From Streptomyces albus subsp. albus (GTDB lineage Bacteria > Actinomycetota > Actinomycetes > Streptomycetales > Streptomycetaceae): 64,000 nt of DNA. The notes beneath the pieces were generated by a model. The model saw only the letters and a list, made by a program, of their open reading frames with translations. It searched no databases and was not told the DNA's origin. Below are positions 26,211 through 34,972 of the stretch, in pieces. Within the stretch, counting starts at the first letter, position 1. Every line of letters starts with the position of its first letter. The stretch lies in assembly GCF_000725885.1 (NCBI RefSeq), contig NZ_JODR01000017.1:124001-188000 (forward strand). Reading direction: 5' to 3'. The position numbers and the translations under genes were made by a program.

Positions 26211-26243
26211 AGGGCGGCCCCTCCCGGTGGGAGGGGCCGCCCT
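26211..26243. terminator. Bidirectional terminator between HAD hydrolase and HU genes
   Basis: A perfect 15-bp inverted repeat (26211-26225 and 26229-26243) with loop GGT, between two convergent genes. It lies 26 bp after the HU stop. Confidence 0.75.
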
Positions 26244-26269
26244 GGGCCTGGTGGTGGCTGGGGCGTGGC

Positions 26270-26551
26270 TTACTTGCCCTTCGCCGCTTCCTTGAGCTTG
26301 GAGCCCGCCGACACCTTGACGCTGTACCCGGCCGGGATCTGGATCGGGTCACCGGTCTGCGGGTTGCGCGCGGTGCGCGCAGCCCGGTGGGTGCGCTCGA
26401 AGGTGAGGAAGCCGGGGATGGTGACCTTCTCGTCGCCCTTGGCGACGACCTCGCCGACGGTCTCGGCGAACGCCGACAGGATCGCGTCGGCGTCCTTACG
26501 GGTCACCTCGGCCCGCTCGGAAAGAGCGGCCACCAGCTCACTGCGGTTCAT
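26270..26551 (-). CDS. hupA: HU-type DNA-binding protein
   Basis: 93 residues, the short HU form without a Lys-rich tail. MNRSELVAALSERAEVTRKD is the family N-terminus; VTIPGFLTFERTHRAARTAR and NPQTGDPIQIPAGYSVKVSA form the DNA-binding arm with the intercalating Pro. It compacts the nucleoid as a dimer. ATG at 26551, ribosome site GGGAG 9 nt upstream. The symbol rests on its place between murA and malic enzyme, which I recall as S. coelicolor hupA, not the sporulation hupS. Confidence 0.92.
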   Translation of the reverse strand: MNRSELVAALSERAEVTRKDADAILSAFAETVGEVVAKGDEKVTIPGFLTFERTHRAARTARNPQTGDPIQIPAGYSVKVSAGSKLKEAAKGK

Positions 26552-27052
26552 AATTCGTACTCCCGTGTTCTTCTTGCCGATGAGGCGTGAGATCGAAGCC
26601 GATGCTGCCAGGGCCCTACGACAGTCCCCGGACCCGGGTCCGCCTTCGCGCCTGCGCGCCCCGTGGGGTATCCCCCCGGACAAGGTCCTCGACGGGGTTA
26701 CCCCCTCGGACGAAGTCCTTGGGGATGCATCCTGCCCCCACCTGCGGCGGGAAAGCCAATCCGACGTCATCCGGGCGTCTCGCCCGGCGCTGCCCGCCAC
26801 ACTAAAGGGCCGCCCGGGTGAACCCTTCCCCGACGCGCCGGTACCACGAGGGGGGCGGCACCGGTGACGCGGCCCCGCAGGCACCGCGAACGCCGCCGGG
26901 GAGCCGCCCGGCGTGGCCGGGCCGCAGCGGGCCGGAACGGCCGGTCCACGCCCCTGCCGGCCCCGCGTGGGGCGGGGCCGTCCCGGAGCGCCGGGCGCAG
27001 TGCGGCACAGGGCCGCCCGTGCCGCGCTGCGCCGAAGGCCCGGCCGGCCGGG
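26552..27052. other. Intergenic region between malic enzyme and HU
   Basis: 501 bp without a gene. It holds the HU leader and presumably its promoter. A small perfect hairpin CCGGGCG-TCT-CGCCCGG lies at 26771-26787. No confident -10/-35 pair found. Confidence 0.5.
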
Positions 27053-28495
27053 TCAGGACTGGGAGCGCTCCTTGGTGGAGTCGCCCAGGGCGCTCTTGCC
27101 GGTGGCCTGGACGGCGTCGCGGACGGCGCCGGCCACCGCGCCGGAGACCTTCTCGTTGAAGACGCTGGGGATGATGTAGTTCGGGTTCAGCTCGTCCTCG
27201 CCGACCACATCGGCCAGGGCGCGGGCCGCCGCCAGCATCATCGAGTCGTCCACGGTGACGGACTGGGCGTCCAGCAGACCGCGGAAGACACCCGGGAAGA
27301 CCAGCACGTTGTTGATCTGGTTCGGGAAGTCGGAGCGGCCGGTGGCCACGACGGCCGCGCTCTCGCGGGCCGCCGCCGGGTCCACCTCCGGGTCCGGGTT
27401 GGCGAGCGCGAAGACGATGGCGCCGTCGGCCATCTTGGCCACGTCGTCGCCGTCGAGCACGTTCGGGGCCGAGACGCCGATGAACACGTCGGCGCCGACC
27501 ACGACCTCCTTGAGGGTGCCGGTGTGGCCCTCGGGGTTGGTGTTGTCGGCCACCCACCGCATGGGCGAGTTCTCGTCGGCCTCGGCGACGTCCTTGCGGC
27601 CGGAGTGGACGACGCCGTGGATGTCGGCGACCACGGCGTGCTTGACGCCGGCCTCCAGCAGCAGCTTGAGGATGGCGGTGCCGGCGGCGCCCGCACCGGA
27701 CATCACGACGCGGATGTCCTCGATCCGCTTGTCGACCACGCGCAGCGCGTTGTAGAGCGCGGCGAGCACGACGATGGCGGTGCCGTGCTGGTCGTCGTGG
27801 AAGACGGGGATGTCGACGGCCTCCCGCAGCCGCGCCTCGATCTCGAAGCAGCGGGGCGCGGAGATGTCCTCCAGGTTGATCCCGGCGAAGCCGGGGGCGA
27901 GCGCCTTGACGATCTCGACGATGGCGTCGGTGTCCTGGGTGTCCAGGCAGATCGGCCAGGCGTCGATGCCGGCGAAGCGCTTGAAGAGGGCCGCCTTGCC
28001 CTCCATGACGGGCAGAGCGGCCTGCGGGCCGATGTTGCCCAGGCCCAGCACGGCGGAACCGTCGGTGACGACGGCGACGCTGTTGCGCTTGATCGTCAGG
28101 CGGCGCGCGTCCTCGGGGTGCTCGGCGATCTGCGTGCAGACGCGGGCGACGCCGGGCGTGTAGATCATCGAGAGGTCGTCGCGGTTGCGAATGGGGTGCT
28201 TGGACGACATCTCGATCTTGCCGCCGAGGTGCATCAGGAAGGTCCGGTCGGAGACCTTGCCGATCGTCACGCCCTCGATGGAGCGCAGCTTGCCCACGAT
28301 CTCGTCGGCGTGTGCGGTGGAGCTGGCTGCGATCGTGACGTCGATCCGCAGCCGTTCGTGACCCGATGCGGTCACGTCGAGGCCGGTGACCGAGCCGCCA
28401 GACGACTCCACGACCGTGGTGAGCTGACTGACCGCCGTCCCGCCAGCGGGGACCTCCAGGCGGACCGTCATCGAGTAGGAGACGCTTGGCGCCAT
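27053..28495 (-). CDS. NAD(P)-dependent malic enzyme with N-terminal ACT domain
   Basis: 480 residues. It converts malate to pyruvate and CO2, linking the TCA cycle to acetyl-CoA and NADPH supply. Residues 1-85 are an ACT-like regulatory domain ([36 protein letters not shown]). The malic domain follows with [29 protein letters not shown] and [20 protein letters not shown]; the Rossmann glycine motif is [15 protein letters not shown]. This matches the short prokaryotic malic enzyme form. Start at ATG 28495; codons upstream have no homology. Alone on the minus strand between HU and the cold-shock gene. Confidence 0.93.
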   Translation of the reverse strand: MAPSVSYSMTVRLEVPAGGTAVSQLTTVVESSGGSVTGLDVTASGHERLRIDVTIAASSTAHADEIVGKLRSIEGVTIGKVSDRTFLMHLGGKIEMSSKHPIRNRDDLSMIYTPGVARVCTQIAEHPEDARRLTIKRNSVAVVTDGSAVLGLGNIGPQAALPVMEGKAALFKRFAGIDAWPICLDTQDTDAIVEIVKALAPGFAGINLEDISAPRCFEIEARLREAVDIPVFHDDQHGTAIVVLAALYNALRVVDKRIEDIRVVMSGAGAAGTAILKLLLEAGVKHAVVADIHGVVHSGRKDVAEADENSPMRWVADNTNPEGHTGTLKEVVVGADVFIGVSAPNVLDGDDVAKMADGAIVFALANPDPEVDPAAARESAAVVATGRSDFPNQINNVLVFPGVFRGLLDAQSVTVDDSMMLAAARALADVVGEDELNPNYIIPSVFNEKVSGAVAGAVRDAVQATGKSALGDSTKERSQS

Positions 28496-28785
28496 TGCCG
28501 ACTTCCCTCTGCTTTCCCTTGTCGCGTTGTGCGCGTGTCCCCCCGCGCGACCGCGTTTTTTACGGCCAGCGGGGCGGCACGTCAACAGATCGTCCCACCT
28601 ACCCCCCGGTACGCGGTAACGCCGCCCCCTCTTCGGAAATCGTATTCCACCATCCGAGAGGCTGTCACCCGTGCGAAACCCCCCACTCCTTCGCAGGAAA
28701 ACCGCCATCAATCTCCCTAAAACGGAGCGAATCCGGCCTAAGATCGGCCCGCACACTGCCTCTGCATTTATGGGAGACCCGCAAC

Positions 28786-28992
28786 ATGGCTCAGGGCACG
28801 GTCAAGTGGTTCAACGCCGAGAAGGGCTACGGCTTCATCGCTCAGGAAGGCGGCGGTCCGGACGTCTTCGTGCACTACAGCTCGATCGACAGTGAGGGCT
28901 ACCGCAGCCTCGAAGACTCCCAGCGCGTCGAGTTCGAGATCACCCAGGGCCGGAAAGGGCCCCAGGCCGACGGGGTCCGCGTGGTCGGCTGA
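28786..28992 (+). CDS. Cold-shock protein (CspA family RNA chaperone)
   Basis: 68 residues, one OB-fold. [20 protein letters not shown] is RNP1-containing and [17 protein letters not shown] is RNP2-containing. It binds single-stranded RNA and DNA. GGGAGA precedes the ATG. A long leader is likely because the gap to the divergent malic enzyme is about 290 bp; the leader sequence shows no fold I can state. Followed by a very strong terminator. Confidence 0.95.
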   Translation: MAQGTVKWFNAEKGYGFIAQEGGGPDVFVHYSSIDSEGYRSLEDSQRVEFEITQGRKGPQADGVRVVG

Positions 28993-29011
28993 CCGCACGT
29001 CCCCCACACAC

Positions 29012-29046
29012 GAAAGGGCTCCCACCGACCGGGTGGGAGCCCTTTC
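29012..29046 (+). terminator. Intrinsic terminator of the cold-shock gene
   Basis: GAAAGGGCTCCCACC and its exact complement form a 15-bp stem with loop GACCG, ending in CCTTTCTCG, 20 bp after the stop codon. Confidence 0.88.
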
Positions 29047-29203
29047 TCGTGACGTTCGATGACACCGACCCGCCAGCTCGCCTCGCGGCAAGTGGGCGCT
29101 CGAAGCGCCTATGGTTGGGCCCGGGGGCATGGATCGGGCCGGTGCCACATCCAGGCTAACAAACCACCCGCGCCAGGCATTCCCCCGCGCACGAGCCCGC
29201 CTC

Positions 29204-31543
29204 TCAGGGGCGGAGAAGGTCGGGCACCCCCTCCTCGTCGGGCAGGTCGGCGGCGGTGCCGAGCACCTCCAGACGCTGGGTGGCCCGGGTCAGCGCCACG
29301 TACAGGGTGCGCAGCCCGGCGGGGGACTCGTCGGCGATCTGGGCCGGGGAGACGACGAGCGTGGCGTCGTACTCCAGCCCCTTGGCCTCCAGGCTGCCGA
29401 GGGCCACGACCCGCTCCCCCAGCCCCGCCAGCCACTCCCGCGCCTCCTCGCGCCGCGCCATGGCGACGACGACGCCCACCGTGCCCTCCACCTCGTCCAG
29501 CAGCCGGGAGGCCGCCGCGCGGACGGACGCGCCCAGATCGTCACCGGCCACGGTGAAGCCCGGCCGCACGCCGGTGGAGCGCACGGCACGCGGCGGGGTG
29601 ACCCCGGGCATGGCGAGCGCGAGGACCCGGTCGGCGAGCTGGGCCAGTTCGGCGGGGTTGCGGTAGTTGACGGTGAGTTCGAAACGGCGCCGGGGCCGCT
29701 TCCCCAGTGCCTCGTCCCGCGCGGCCTCGGCCTCGTCCGGATCGGTCCAGGAGGACTGCGCCGGGTCCCCCACGATCGTCCAGGTGGCGTGCCGGCCGCG
29801 CCGCCCCACCATGCGCCACTGCATGGGGCTGAGGTCCTGCGCCTCGTCGACGATGACGTGCGCGTACTCGGTGCGCTCGGAAGCGGCCCTCCAGCCCCCG
29901 GCCTCCCGGCGGGCGCCCGGGTCCCGGTCGGCGGCGGTGGTCAGCTCCTCCAGACCGGTGAGCTGGTCCAGCGGATCGGCCTCCCGCTTCCTGGGCCGCG
30001 CCGGCGCACCCAGCAGGCTGCGCAGCTCGTCCAGGAGGGCGATGTCGTGCACGGACAGCTCCCCCTCCCCGGCCGGGCCGAGCCGCGCGGCCAGGGCGCG
30101 GGCGAGGGTACGGGCCTCCTGGGGCCGCAGCACCCGCCTCGACCAGCGGGCGAGCCGGCTCTCGTCGGTCATCGCGCCCAGGACCTGGCGGGGGGTGAGC
30201 TCCGGCCACCAGGCGTCCAGGAAAGCCAGAAACTCCTCCTCGGTCGCGACGTCCTCGTCGAAACCGGCGCGGGCCTCGGCGGCCAGTTCCGGATCGTCGT
30301 AGCGGCGGCGGGCGCCGGCCTTCTCCCACAGGGCGTCGAGCAGCAGTCTGCGCGCGCGGGGCCGCATCAGATTGACGGGGGCGGTGCCGCCCAGGACCTG
30401 CTGGCGGACGGCGTCCAGTTCGGCGGCGTCCAGCTCCACACGGTTGCCGAACGCCACGACGCGGAGCCGGTCCGGCACCGGGGCGCGCAGTCCCACATCG
30501 AGCGCCCCGCGTGCGGCTTTGCGCAGCACCTTCACCATGCGCGCCGACCCCTTGATGCGGGCGACCCGCTGCTCGTCGTACGTGGTGGCCACCGCACCGG
30601 CCGTCTCCTCCGCGAGCGCGCCCAGTGCCCGGATGGCGACCTGCCCCTCCTCGCCCAGGGAGGGCAGCACCCCCTCCGTGTAGGAGACCAGCAGCGGGGT
30701 CGGCGAGACGATCAGGATGCCGCCCGCGTAACGGCGCCGGTCCTGGTACAGCAGGTACGCCGCCCGGTGCAGGGCCACAGCCGTCTTGCCGGTGCCGGGC
30801 CCGCCCTCGACCAGGGTGACGGAGGCGGCAGGGGCGCGGATCACCTCGTCCTGCTCCGCCTGGATGGAGGCGACGATGTCCCGCATGGTGTGGCCGCGCG
30901 CCTGCCCCAGGGCCGCCATCAGGGCACCGTCGCCGACCACGGCCAGCTCCTCGCCGTCCAGCCGGGCCTCCACCTCGGGGCGCAGCAGATCGTCCTCGAC
31001 GCTGGTCACACGACGGCCCTTGCTGCGGATGACACGCCGGCGCACGACCCGGCCCGGGGCCACGGGCGTGGCCCGGTAGAAGGGGGCGGCGGCGGGAGCG
31101 CGCCAGTCGATGACCAGCGGCGCGTAGTCCGCGTCCAGGACACCGAGCCGGCCGATGTGCAGCGTCTCGGCGATCTCGGCCGACTTCCGGCCGCCGTCCT
31201 CCTCGCGCACCGCACCGTCGGCGGGCTCCACGGAGGTGTAGGCACCGTCGGGGCCGCGCTCGCCGGTCTTGCCCTCCAGCAGGTCGATCCGGCCGAAGAG
31301 GAAGTCCTCGAACTCGCTGTTGAGACGGTTGAGGTGGACACCGGCGCGGAAGACCTGCGCATCGCGTTCGGCCAGCGCCCCGGGCGTGCCGACCTGCGCC
31401 CGTTTGGAGGCGTCGTCCATGAGGAACTCCGCCTCGTGGATCTTCTCCTCCAGCCGCCGGTACACCCGGTCGAGGTGGTCTTGCTCCGCGCGGATCTCGC
31501 GGTCGCGGACGGTCTCTGGCTCCGCTGTGTGCTGCGCGTTCAA
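29204..31543 (-). CDS. HelD-family RNA polymerase-associated ATPase
   Basis: 779 residues of the UvrD/Rep-like superfamily 1. The N-terminal 150 residues are a coiled-coil (EQDHLDRVYRRLEEKIHEAE) followed by a conserved VIDWRAPAAAPFYRA segment, the layout of HelD rather than of a true helicase. Walker A is GGPGTGKTAV near residue 247, Walker B region DEAQDLSPMQW, then GDPAQSSW, VNYRNPAELAQLA and SLEAKGLEYD. HelD proteins remove stalled RNA polymerase from DNA, and one relative (HelR) protects it from rifamycins. N-terminal sequence argues against HelR. TTG start at 31543 with a GGGGG ribosome site. Confidence 0.85.
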   Translation of the reverse strand: MNAQHTAEPETVRDREIRAEQDHLDRVYRRLEEKIHEAEFLMDDASKRAQVGTPGALAERDAQVFRAGVHLNRLNSEFEDFLFGRIDLLEGKTGERGPDGAYTSVEPADGAVREEDGGRKSAEIAETLHIGRLGVLDADYAPLVIDWRAPAAAPFYRATPVAPGRVVRRRVIRSKGRRVTSVEDDLLRPEVEARLDGEELAVVGDGALMAALGQARGHTMRDIVASIQAEQDEVIRAPAASVTLVEGGPGTGKTAVALHRAAYLLYQDRRRYAGGILIVSPTPLLVSYTEGVLPSLGEEGQVAIRALGALAEETAGAVATTYDEQRVARIKGSARMVKVLRKAARGALDVGLRAPVPDRLRVVAFGNRVELDAAELDAVRQQVLGGTAPVNLMRPRARRLLLDALWEKAGARRRYDDPELAAEARAGFDEDVATEEEFLAFLDAWWPELTPRQVLGAMTDESRLARWSRRVLRPQEARTLARALAARLGPAGEGELSVHDIALLDELRSLLGAPARPRKREADPLDQLTGLEELTTAADRDPGARREAGGWRAASERTEYAHVIVDEAQDLSPMQWRMVGRRGRHATWTIVGDPAQSSWTDPDEAEAARDEALGKRPRRRFELTVNYRNPAELAQLADRVLALAMPGVTPPRAVRSTGVRPGFTVAGDDLGASVRAAASRLLDEVEGTVGVVVAMARREEAREWLAGLGERVVALGSLEAKGLEYDATLVVSPAQIADESPAGLRTLYVALTRATQRLEVLGTAADLPDEEGVPDLLRP

Positions 31544-31778
31544 CGCGGCGGCCCCCTTCTGCGTTCCTTAGGGCAGCCGTCAACCGTACGCGATTCCCCG
31601 CAGCGGGGCCCGCCCGACGGCCTCCTCGGCCCGGCGGCACACCCCCGCCCCACCTGGCACTAATCCGGCAGAACCCGTCACTCCTGCCCCTGGGGACCGA
31701 CACGCCCCCCGCCTACGGTGTGAGCCGTCACCGCGTCGCGCGCCGCTTCCGCACCGTCCTTCCCGTGAGGCTCCCCCA

Positions 31779-32231
31779 ATGCAATACGTCATGCCCCTCG
31801 TCATCGGCGTCCTCTACGCCCTGGTGATGTCCCTCCTGGCCGAGCCGCACCGGCTGCGCCTCAACGCCCTGATGGTCGGCGGCGCGGGTGCCGCCTATCT
31901 GAGCGGAGGCGGCATGGGCGGCTGGGAGTTCGCCTTCACCGTGCTCGCCACCTACGTGGCCTACCGGGGGCTGGAGTCGTGGACCTTCGTCGGCATCGGC
32001 TGGCTGCTGCACACCGCCTGGGACGTCGTCCACCACCTCAAGGGCAACCCGATCATCCCCTTCTTCCACGACTCCTCGTTCGGCTGCGCCCTGTGCGACC
32101 CGGTCATCGCCCTGTGGTGCTTCGCCGGCGGCCCCTCTCCTCGTGAACTGCTCCGTTCCCGCAACGGAGCGACGCGACTGCCCGTAACATCCCCCGCATG
32201 CACGCACGACGGGACGACGGCTACGAAATAG
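31779..32231 (+). CDS. DUF6010 family membrane protein
   Basis: 150 residues. Four hydrophobic segments, with VGGAGAAYLSGGGMGGWEF, ATYVAYRGLESWTFVGIGW, LLHTAWDVVHHLKGNP and CALCDPVIALWCFAGGPS as strongly conserved family blocks. The paired His and Cys residues hint at metal or redox binding in the membrane, an inference. The last 35 residues are polar and poorly conserved. Its 3' end overlaps the next gene by 34 bp. Function unknown. Confidence 0.75.
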   Translation: MQYVMPLVIGVLYALVMSLLAEPHRLRLNALMVGGAGAAYLSGGGMGGWEFAFTVLATYVAYRGLESWTFVGIGWLLHTAWDVVHHLKGNPIIPFFHDSSFGCALCDPVIALWCFAGGPSPRELLRSRNGATRLPVTSPACTHDGTTATK

Positions 32232-32635
32232 CAACCGACCCGCACCGCCTCGACCTCGACACGGTGCACCGGTGGCTGTCCGAGGACGCCTACTGGTCCC
32301 GGGGCCGCAGCCGGGCGAAGACCGAACAGGCCGTACGCGGCTCACTCAACTACGGCGTCTACGCCCCGGACGGCGCCCAGGCCGGCTACAGCCGGGTCAT
32401 CACCGACAAGGCGACCTTCGCCTGGCTGTGCGACGTCTACATCGACCCCGCACAGCGCGGCCGGGGCCTGGGCAGCTGGCTGGCCACCACGATCCGCGAC
32501 CACCTCACCACCTACCCCCTCACCCGCATCATGCTGGCCACCGCGGACGCGCACACCCTCTACGCCAAAGCCGGCTTCACCCCCGTCCCCGACCCCACCG
32601 AACTGATGCTGCTCCGCCCCGACCCGGCGCCCTGA
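32198..32635 (+). CDS. GNAT family N-acetyltransferase
   Basis: 145 residues. Acetyl-CoA-binding motif A is LCDVYIDPAQRGRGLGSWLA, and motif B is LATADAHTLYAKAGFTPV. The start of the domain (HRWLSEDAYWSRGRSR) resembles GNATs often annotated simply as GNAT enzymes acting on small amines or proteins. Substrate unknown. It starts inside the DUF6010 gene, so the two are co-transcribed. Confidence 0.85.
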   Translation: MHARRDDGYEIATDPHRLDLDTVHRWLSEDAYWSRGRSRAKTEQAVRGSLNYGVYAPDGAQAGYSRVITDKATFAWLCDVYIDPAQRGRGLGSWLATTIRDHLTTYPLTRIMLATADAHTLYAKAGFTPVPDPTELMLLRPDPAP

Positions 32636-32660
32636 CCACCGGGACACTCGGCAGACGGGC

Positions 32661-33106
32661 TCAGTGCTGAACCGCCGGGCAGGTGCCGGTCTCCTCACCG
32701 ATCGAGTTGATCTCGGCGTTCGGCCGCGGGTCCCCGGCGTAGTTCACCTGGTCGGTGCACCGCTCACCGGGCTTGTGCGGCGTCCCGGAACCGGCCTTCT
32801 CCGGCACAGGGCAGGTCCCCGACTCCTCACCGATCGAATTGATCTCGGCGTTCGACCGCGAATCCCCCGCATAGTTCGCTCACCGGACTTCTTCGCCGCC
32901 CCGGGAGCGGACTTCTGCACCGTCCCCGACTCGGGCTTCTCCGGCTTCTCCGACTTCTCCGAGGAAGAGGGGGAGTGCGGGGCGGAGGCGGAAGCGGAAC
33001 GGGACGGCGCCGCGTTGTCACTGCCGGTGCCGTTGTCGCAGGCGGTGAGGGCCAGGCCGGCGGCCATGGCGACGAGGGCGATGACGGGGAACTTCCGAGC
33101 AGGCAT
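32661..33106 (-). pseudogene. Frameshifted repeat-containing lipoprotein
   Basis: The intact 5' part encodes a lipoprotein signal (VAMAAGLALTAC) and a Ser/Lys/Glu/Pro linker. The 3' part in another frame encodes two copies of NYAGDxRxNAEINSIGEExG followed by TCP, ending with a TGA at 32661. The second repeat is preceded by GERCTDQV, but at the first repeat the DNA for this is missing. Aligning the two copies shows exactly 16 bp lost at the 32877/32878 junction, which shifts the frame. The shifted reading gives a 133-residue product with a nonsense tail. ATG at 33106. It lies just after the FG-GAP gene in the same direction. Confidence 0.75.
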
Positions 33107-33210
33107 TGGTCTCTCCTCATGGATGCCCGCTCGCGGCGAGCACACTGTTGTTGGTCATTGGGGGGAACCGGGCACCCCGCTGGACGACTGCGCGGGGCGC
33201 CCGGTGGCGG

Positions 33211-33927
33211 TCAGGAGCAGCTCTTGTAGAACTGCTGCCAGCCGTCGGTGGGCATGGCCGGCGGCTCGGCCCAGGTCCCGTACTCCCCGTACTTCTGCTT
33301 GGCCTCGGAGTCGAAGTCGCCGAGACCGCCACCCGGCTGGGACAGGCGCACGTCCCGGTCCATCTGGCCGTCACCGGCGTTGTTGAGGACGGCCAGGTCC
33401 GGGTAGGCGTCGTCGTTGTACTGGGCGACGGCCAGCTGCTTGACCTCGCCGCGGTCACCGATGTCGAAGTGGCGGGCGTTGTCGGAGGTCAGGTCGGTCC
33501 GGTTGAGCGGCCCCTGCCGGTACTCGGCCAGACGCGCCATGGAGGGGTCGTCCCCGCCGGACGGTTCGACGACGTTGACGACCAGGTCCAGGGTGCCGTC
33601 GTTCTCGAAGTCGGCGACAGCGGCGGACACGATCTCGCCCTTCTTGGCGCCGACGAGGCTCCGGACGGTGTGCTTCTTGCCGAACGAGCCGTCCGCGCCG
33701 CCCCACTGGACGGTCATCTCGGTGCCGGTGTGCCCGGGGTTGGTGATCTTGTCCTGGTGGCCGTCACCGTCCAGGTCACCGAGGAGCGTGGTGGCATCGG
33801 CCAGGCACACGGCAGGCGCGTCAGCGTTGGACGGCTCGGCGGCGGAGGCCTGATAACCGGCGTAGGACAGGGTCAGGGCAGCCGCGGCCAGCGGGGCGGC
33901 GATCCAGCGTGAGCGAGTGCGCAGCAT
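33211..33927 (-). CDS. Secreted FG-GAP/VCBS-like repeat protein
   Basis: 238 residues. A Sec signal peptide (RSRWIAAPLAAAALTLSYAG, cleavage near ASA-AE) is followed by repeats with a Ca-binding look: GDLDGDGHQDKITNPG, ADFENDGTLDLVVNVV, QYNDDAYPDLAVLNNAG. These are blades of a small beta-propeller used for carbohydrate or protein binding outside the cell. Two Cys may form a disulfide. Downstream on the same strand is the broken repeat lipoprotein. Upstream is a 145-bp inverted-repeat element. Confidence 0.8.
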   Translation of the reverse strand: MLRTRSRWIAAPLAAAALTLSYAGYQASAAEPSNADAPAVCLADATTLLGDLDGDGHQDKITNPGHTGTEMTVQWGGADGSFGKKHTVRSLVGAKKGEIVSAAVADFENDGTLDLVVNVVEPSGGDDPSMARLAEYRQGPLNRTDLTSDNARHFDIGDRGEVKQLAVAQYNDDAYPDLAVLNNAGDGQMDRDVRLSQPGGGLGDFDSEAKQKYGEYGTWAEPPAMPTDGWQQFYKSCS

Positions 33928-34058
33928 GTGCGAGCACCTTTCCGTCGTAGTTGCCGGATGTGATGCCGGTGCCGCCTGATGAGTTCACCCGAGGTTTTCC
34001 GCGTGACAGGACCGTGACATACCGCCCCGACGTGCGGCGCACCCGCGCGGGATACGGA

Positions 34059-34203
34059 GGGGCGGGGTCTGCGGGGTGGTCGTTCCGGAACACTGAAGCG
34101 TGATTTTCGGACCGACCGTAAGAGCGCACACGCCGGTCGCGGGGTCCGGGGTCGGTCCGTAAATCATGCCGTTCCGGAACGACCACCCCGCAGACCCCGC
34201 CCC
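34059..34203. repeat. 145-bp element with 33-bp perfect terminal inverted repeats
   Basis: Bases 34059-34091 and 34171-34203 are exact reverse complements, 33 bp each. Just inside, after an unequal bulge, 34101-34116 and 34151-34166 pair in 15 of 16 positions. A 34-bp loop remains. The element lies 35 bp after the TetR stop, in the gap before the FG-GAP gene. No target-site duplication longer than one base is visible. It could be a MITE-like mobile element remnant or an oversized terminator. Confidence 0.85.
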
Positions 34204-34237
34204 AGCCCCCAGGGAGAACCGCCCAGCGAGCGCCCCC

Positions 34238-34849
34238 TCAGCCGCGCACCCCGACCAGCCCGTCCCAGGCCCCCATGGCGGCGTCCACCACACCGAGCAG
34301 ACTCTCCCGGCAGGCACCGTCGCGGGCCTGCACGGAAAGACCGAAGAGCACAGCCGCGTAGAACGCGGCGCAAGCGTCGAGGTCGGCACCGGAAGACACG
34401 TCTCCCTCGGCGACGCCGCGGGCCAACCGGTCGCGGAACCGCCGCTGGGTGCCGCACCGGGCGTCGGCCAACAGTTCCTGCACCCCCGCGTGTTCGGGCG
34501 TGCAGTTGGTGGCGGCGAGCACGATCATGCAGCCGGAAGGTTTGCCGGGCTCGGTGTAGCCGCAGGCGTTGCCGGCCAGCGCGCGGTGGATGCCCTCGCG
34601 CGCGGTGGCCGCCTCGTCGAGTGCGCGGGGCGTGAGGGCGCCTTCGGTGCGCATGTACAGATCGACCGCTTCGCGGAAGAGCTGCTCCTTGGAGCCGAAG
34701 GCGGCGTAGAGGCTGGGTGGTCTGATGCCCATGGCCTCGGTCAGTTCGGCGAGCGACGCCGCTTCGTAGCCGCGTCGCCAGAAGACGCACATGGCCTCCC
34801 GCAGGGCGGCGTCCCGGTCGAAGGCGCGAGGCCGTCCGCGTCCCGCCAT
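34238..34849 (-). CDS. TetR/AcrR family repressor
   Basis: 203 residues. The N-terminal helix-turn-helix is ALREAMCVFWRRGYEAASLA then IRPPSLYAAFGSKEQLFREA. The C-terminal half is a ligand pocket with several Cys (GCMIVLAATNCTPEHAG), typical of the TetR group that regulates oxidoreductases and efflux. Divergent from the SDR gene, with two matching operator-like palindromes in the shared promoter, so it very probably represses both itself and the SDR. A small-molecule inducer is expected but unknown. Confidence 0.9.
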   Translation of the reverse strand: MAGRGRPRAFDRDAALREAMCVFWRRGYEAASLAELTEAMGIRPPSLYAAFGSKEQLFREAVDLYMRTEGALTPRALDEAATAREGIHRALAGNACGYTEPGKPSGCMIVLAATNCTPEHAGVQELLADARCGTQRRFRDRLARGVAEGDVSSGADLDACAAFYAAVLFGLSVQARDGACRESLLGVVDAAMGAWDGLVGVRG

Positions 34850-34863
34850 CGCCGACCCCTTTC

Positions 34864-34883
34864 TTTAGCGAACGCTACTAAAA
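34864..34883. promoter_or_regulatory. Operator 1 in the TetR-SDR promoter
   Basis: TTTAGCGAACGCTACTAAAA with the exact palindrome TAGCG-AA-CGCTA at 34866-34877, 15 bp before the TetR start codon. It matches a second copy at 34917-34936. Confidence 0.6.
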
Positions 34884-34887
34884 GCTC

Positions 34888-34917
34888 TTGACGCCCGAGG
34901 ATACTCCTGTGTTACTT
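34888..34917 (+). promoter_or_regulatory. Putative promoter of the SDR gene
   Basis: TTGACG at 34888-34893 and TTACTT at 34912-34917 with an 18-bp spacer, flanked by the two operators. The -10 is poor. Confidence 0.45.
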
Positions 34918-34936
34918 ATTGAGCGCGCGCTACAAA
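34917..34936. promoter_or_regulatory. Operator 2 in the TetR-SDR promoter
   Basis: TTGAGCGCGCGCTAC, the same pattern as operator 1 with CG in place of the central AA; a perfect AGCGCGCGCT core. It lies over the -10/start region of the SDR promoter, as expected for repression. Confidence 0.55.
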
Positions 34937-34972
34937 AATCACTCACACCCAACGACAAGCGAGGCACCAGCC

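Noticed and set aside
31596..31608. CCCCGCAGCGGGG palindrome before the HelD-like gene as a rifamycin-associated element
   Set aside because: I could not match it confidently to the element described for rifamycin-responsive promoters, so I did not list it as one.
32664..33386. 240-codon plus-strand frame across the repeat lipoprotein region
   Set aside because: The signal peptide, lipobox and protein repeats are all on the minus strand; the plus frame is antisense.
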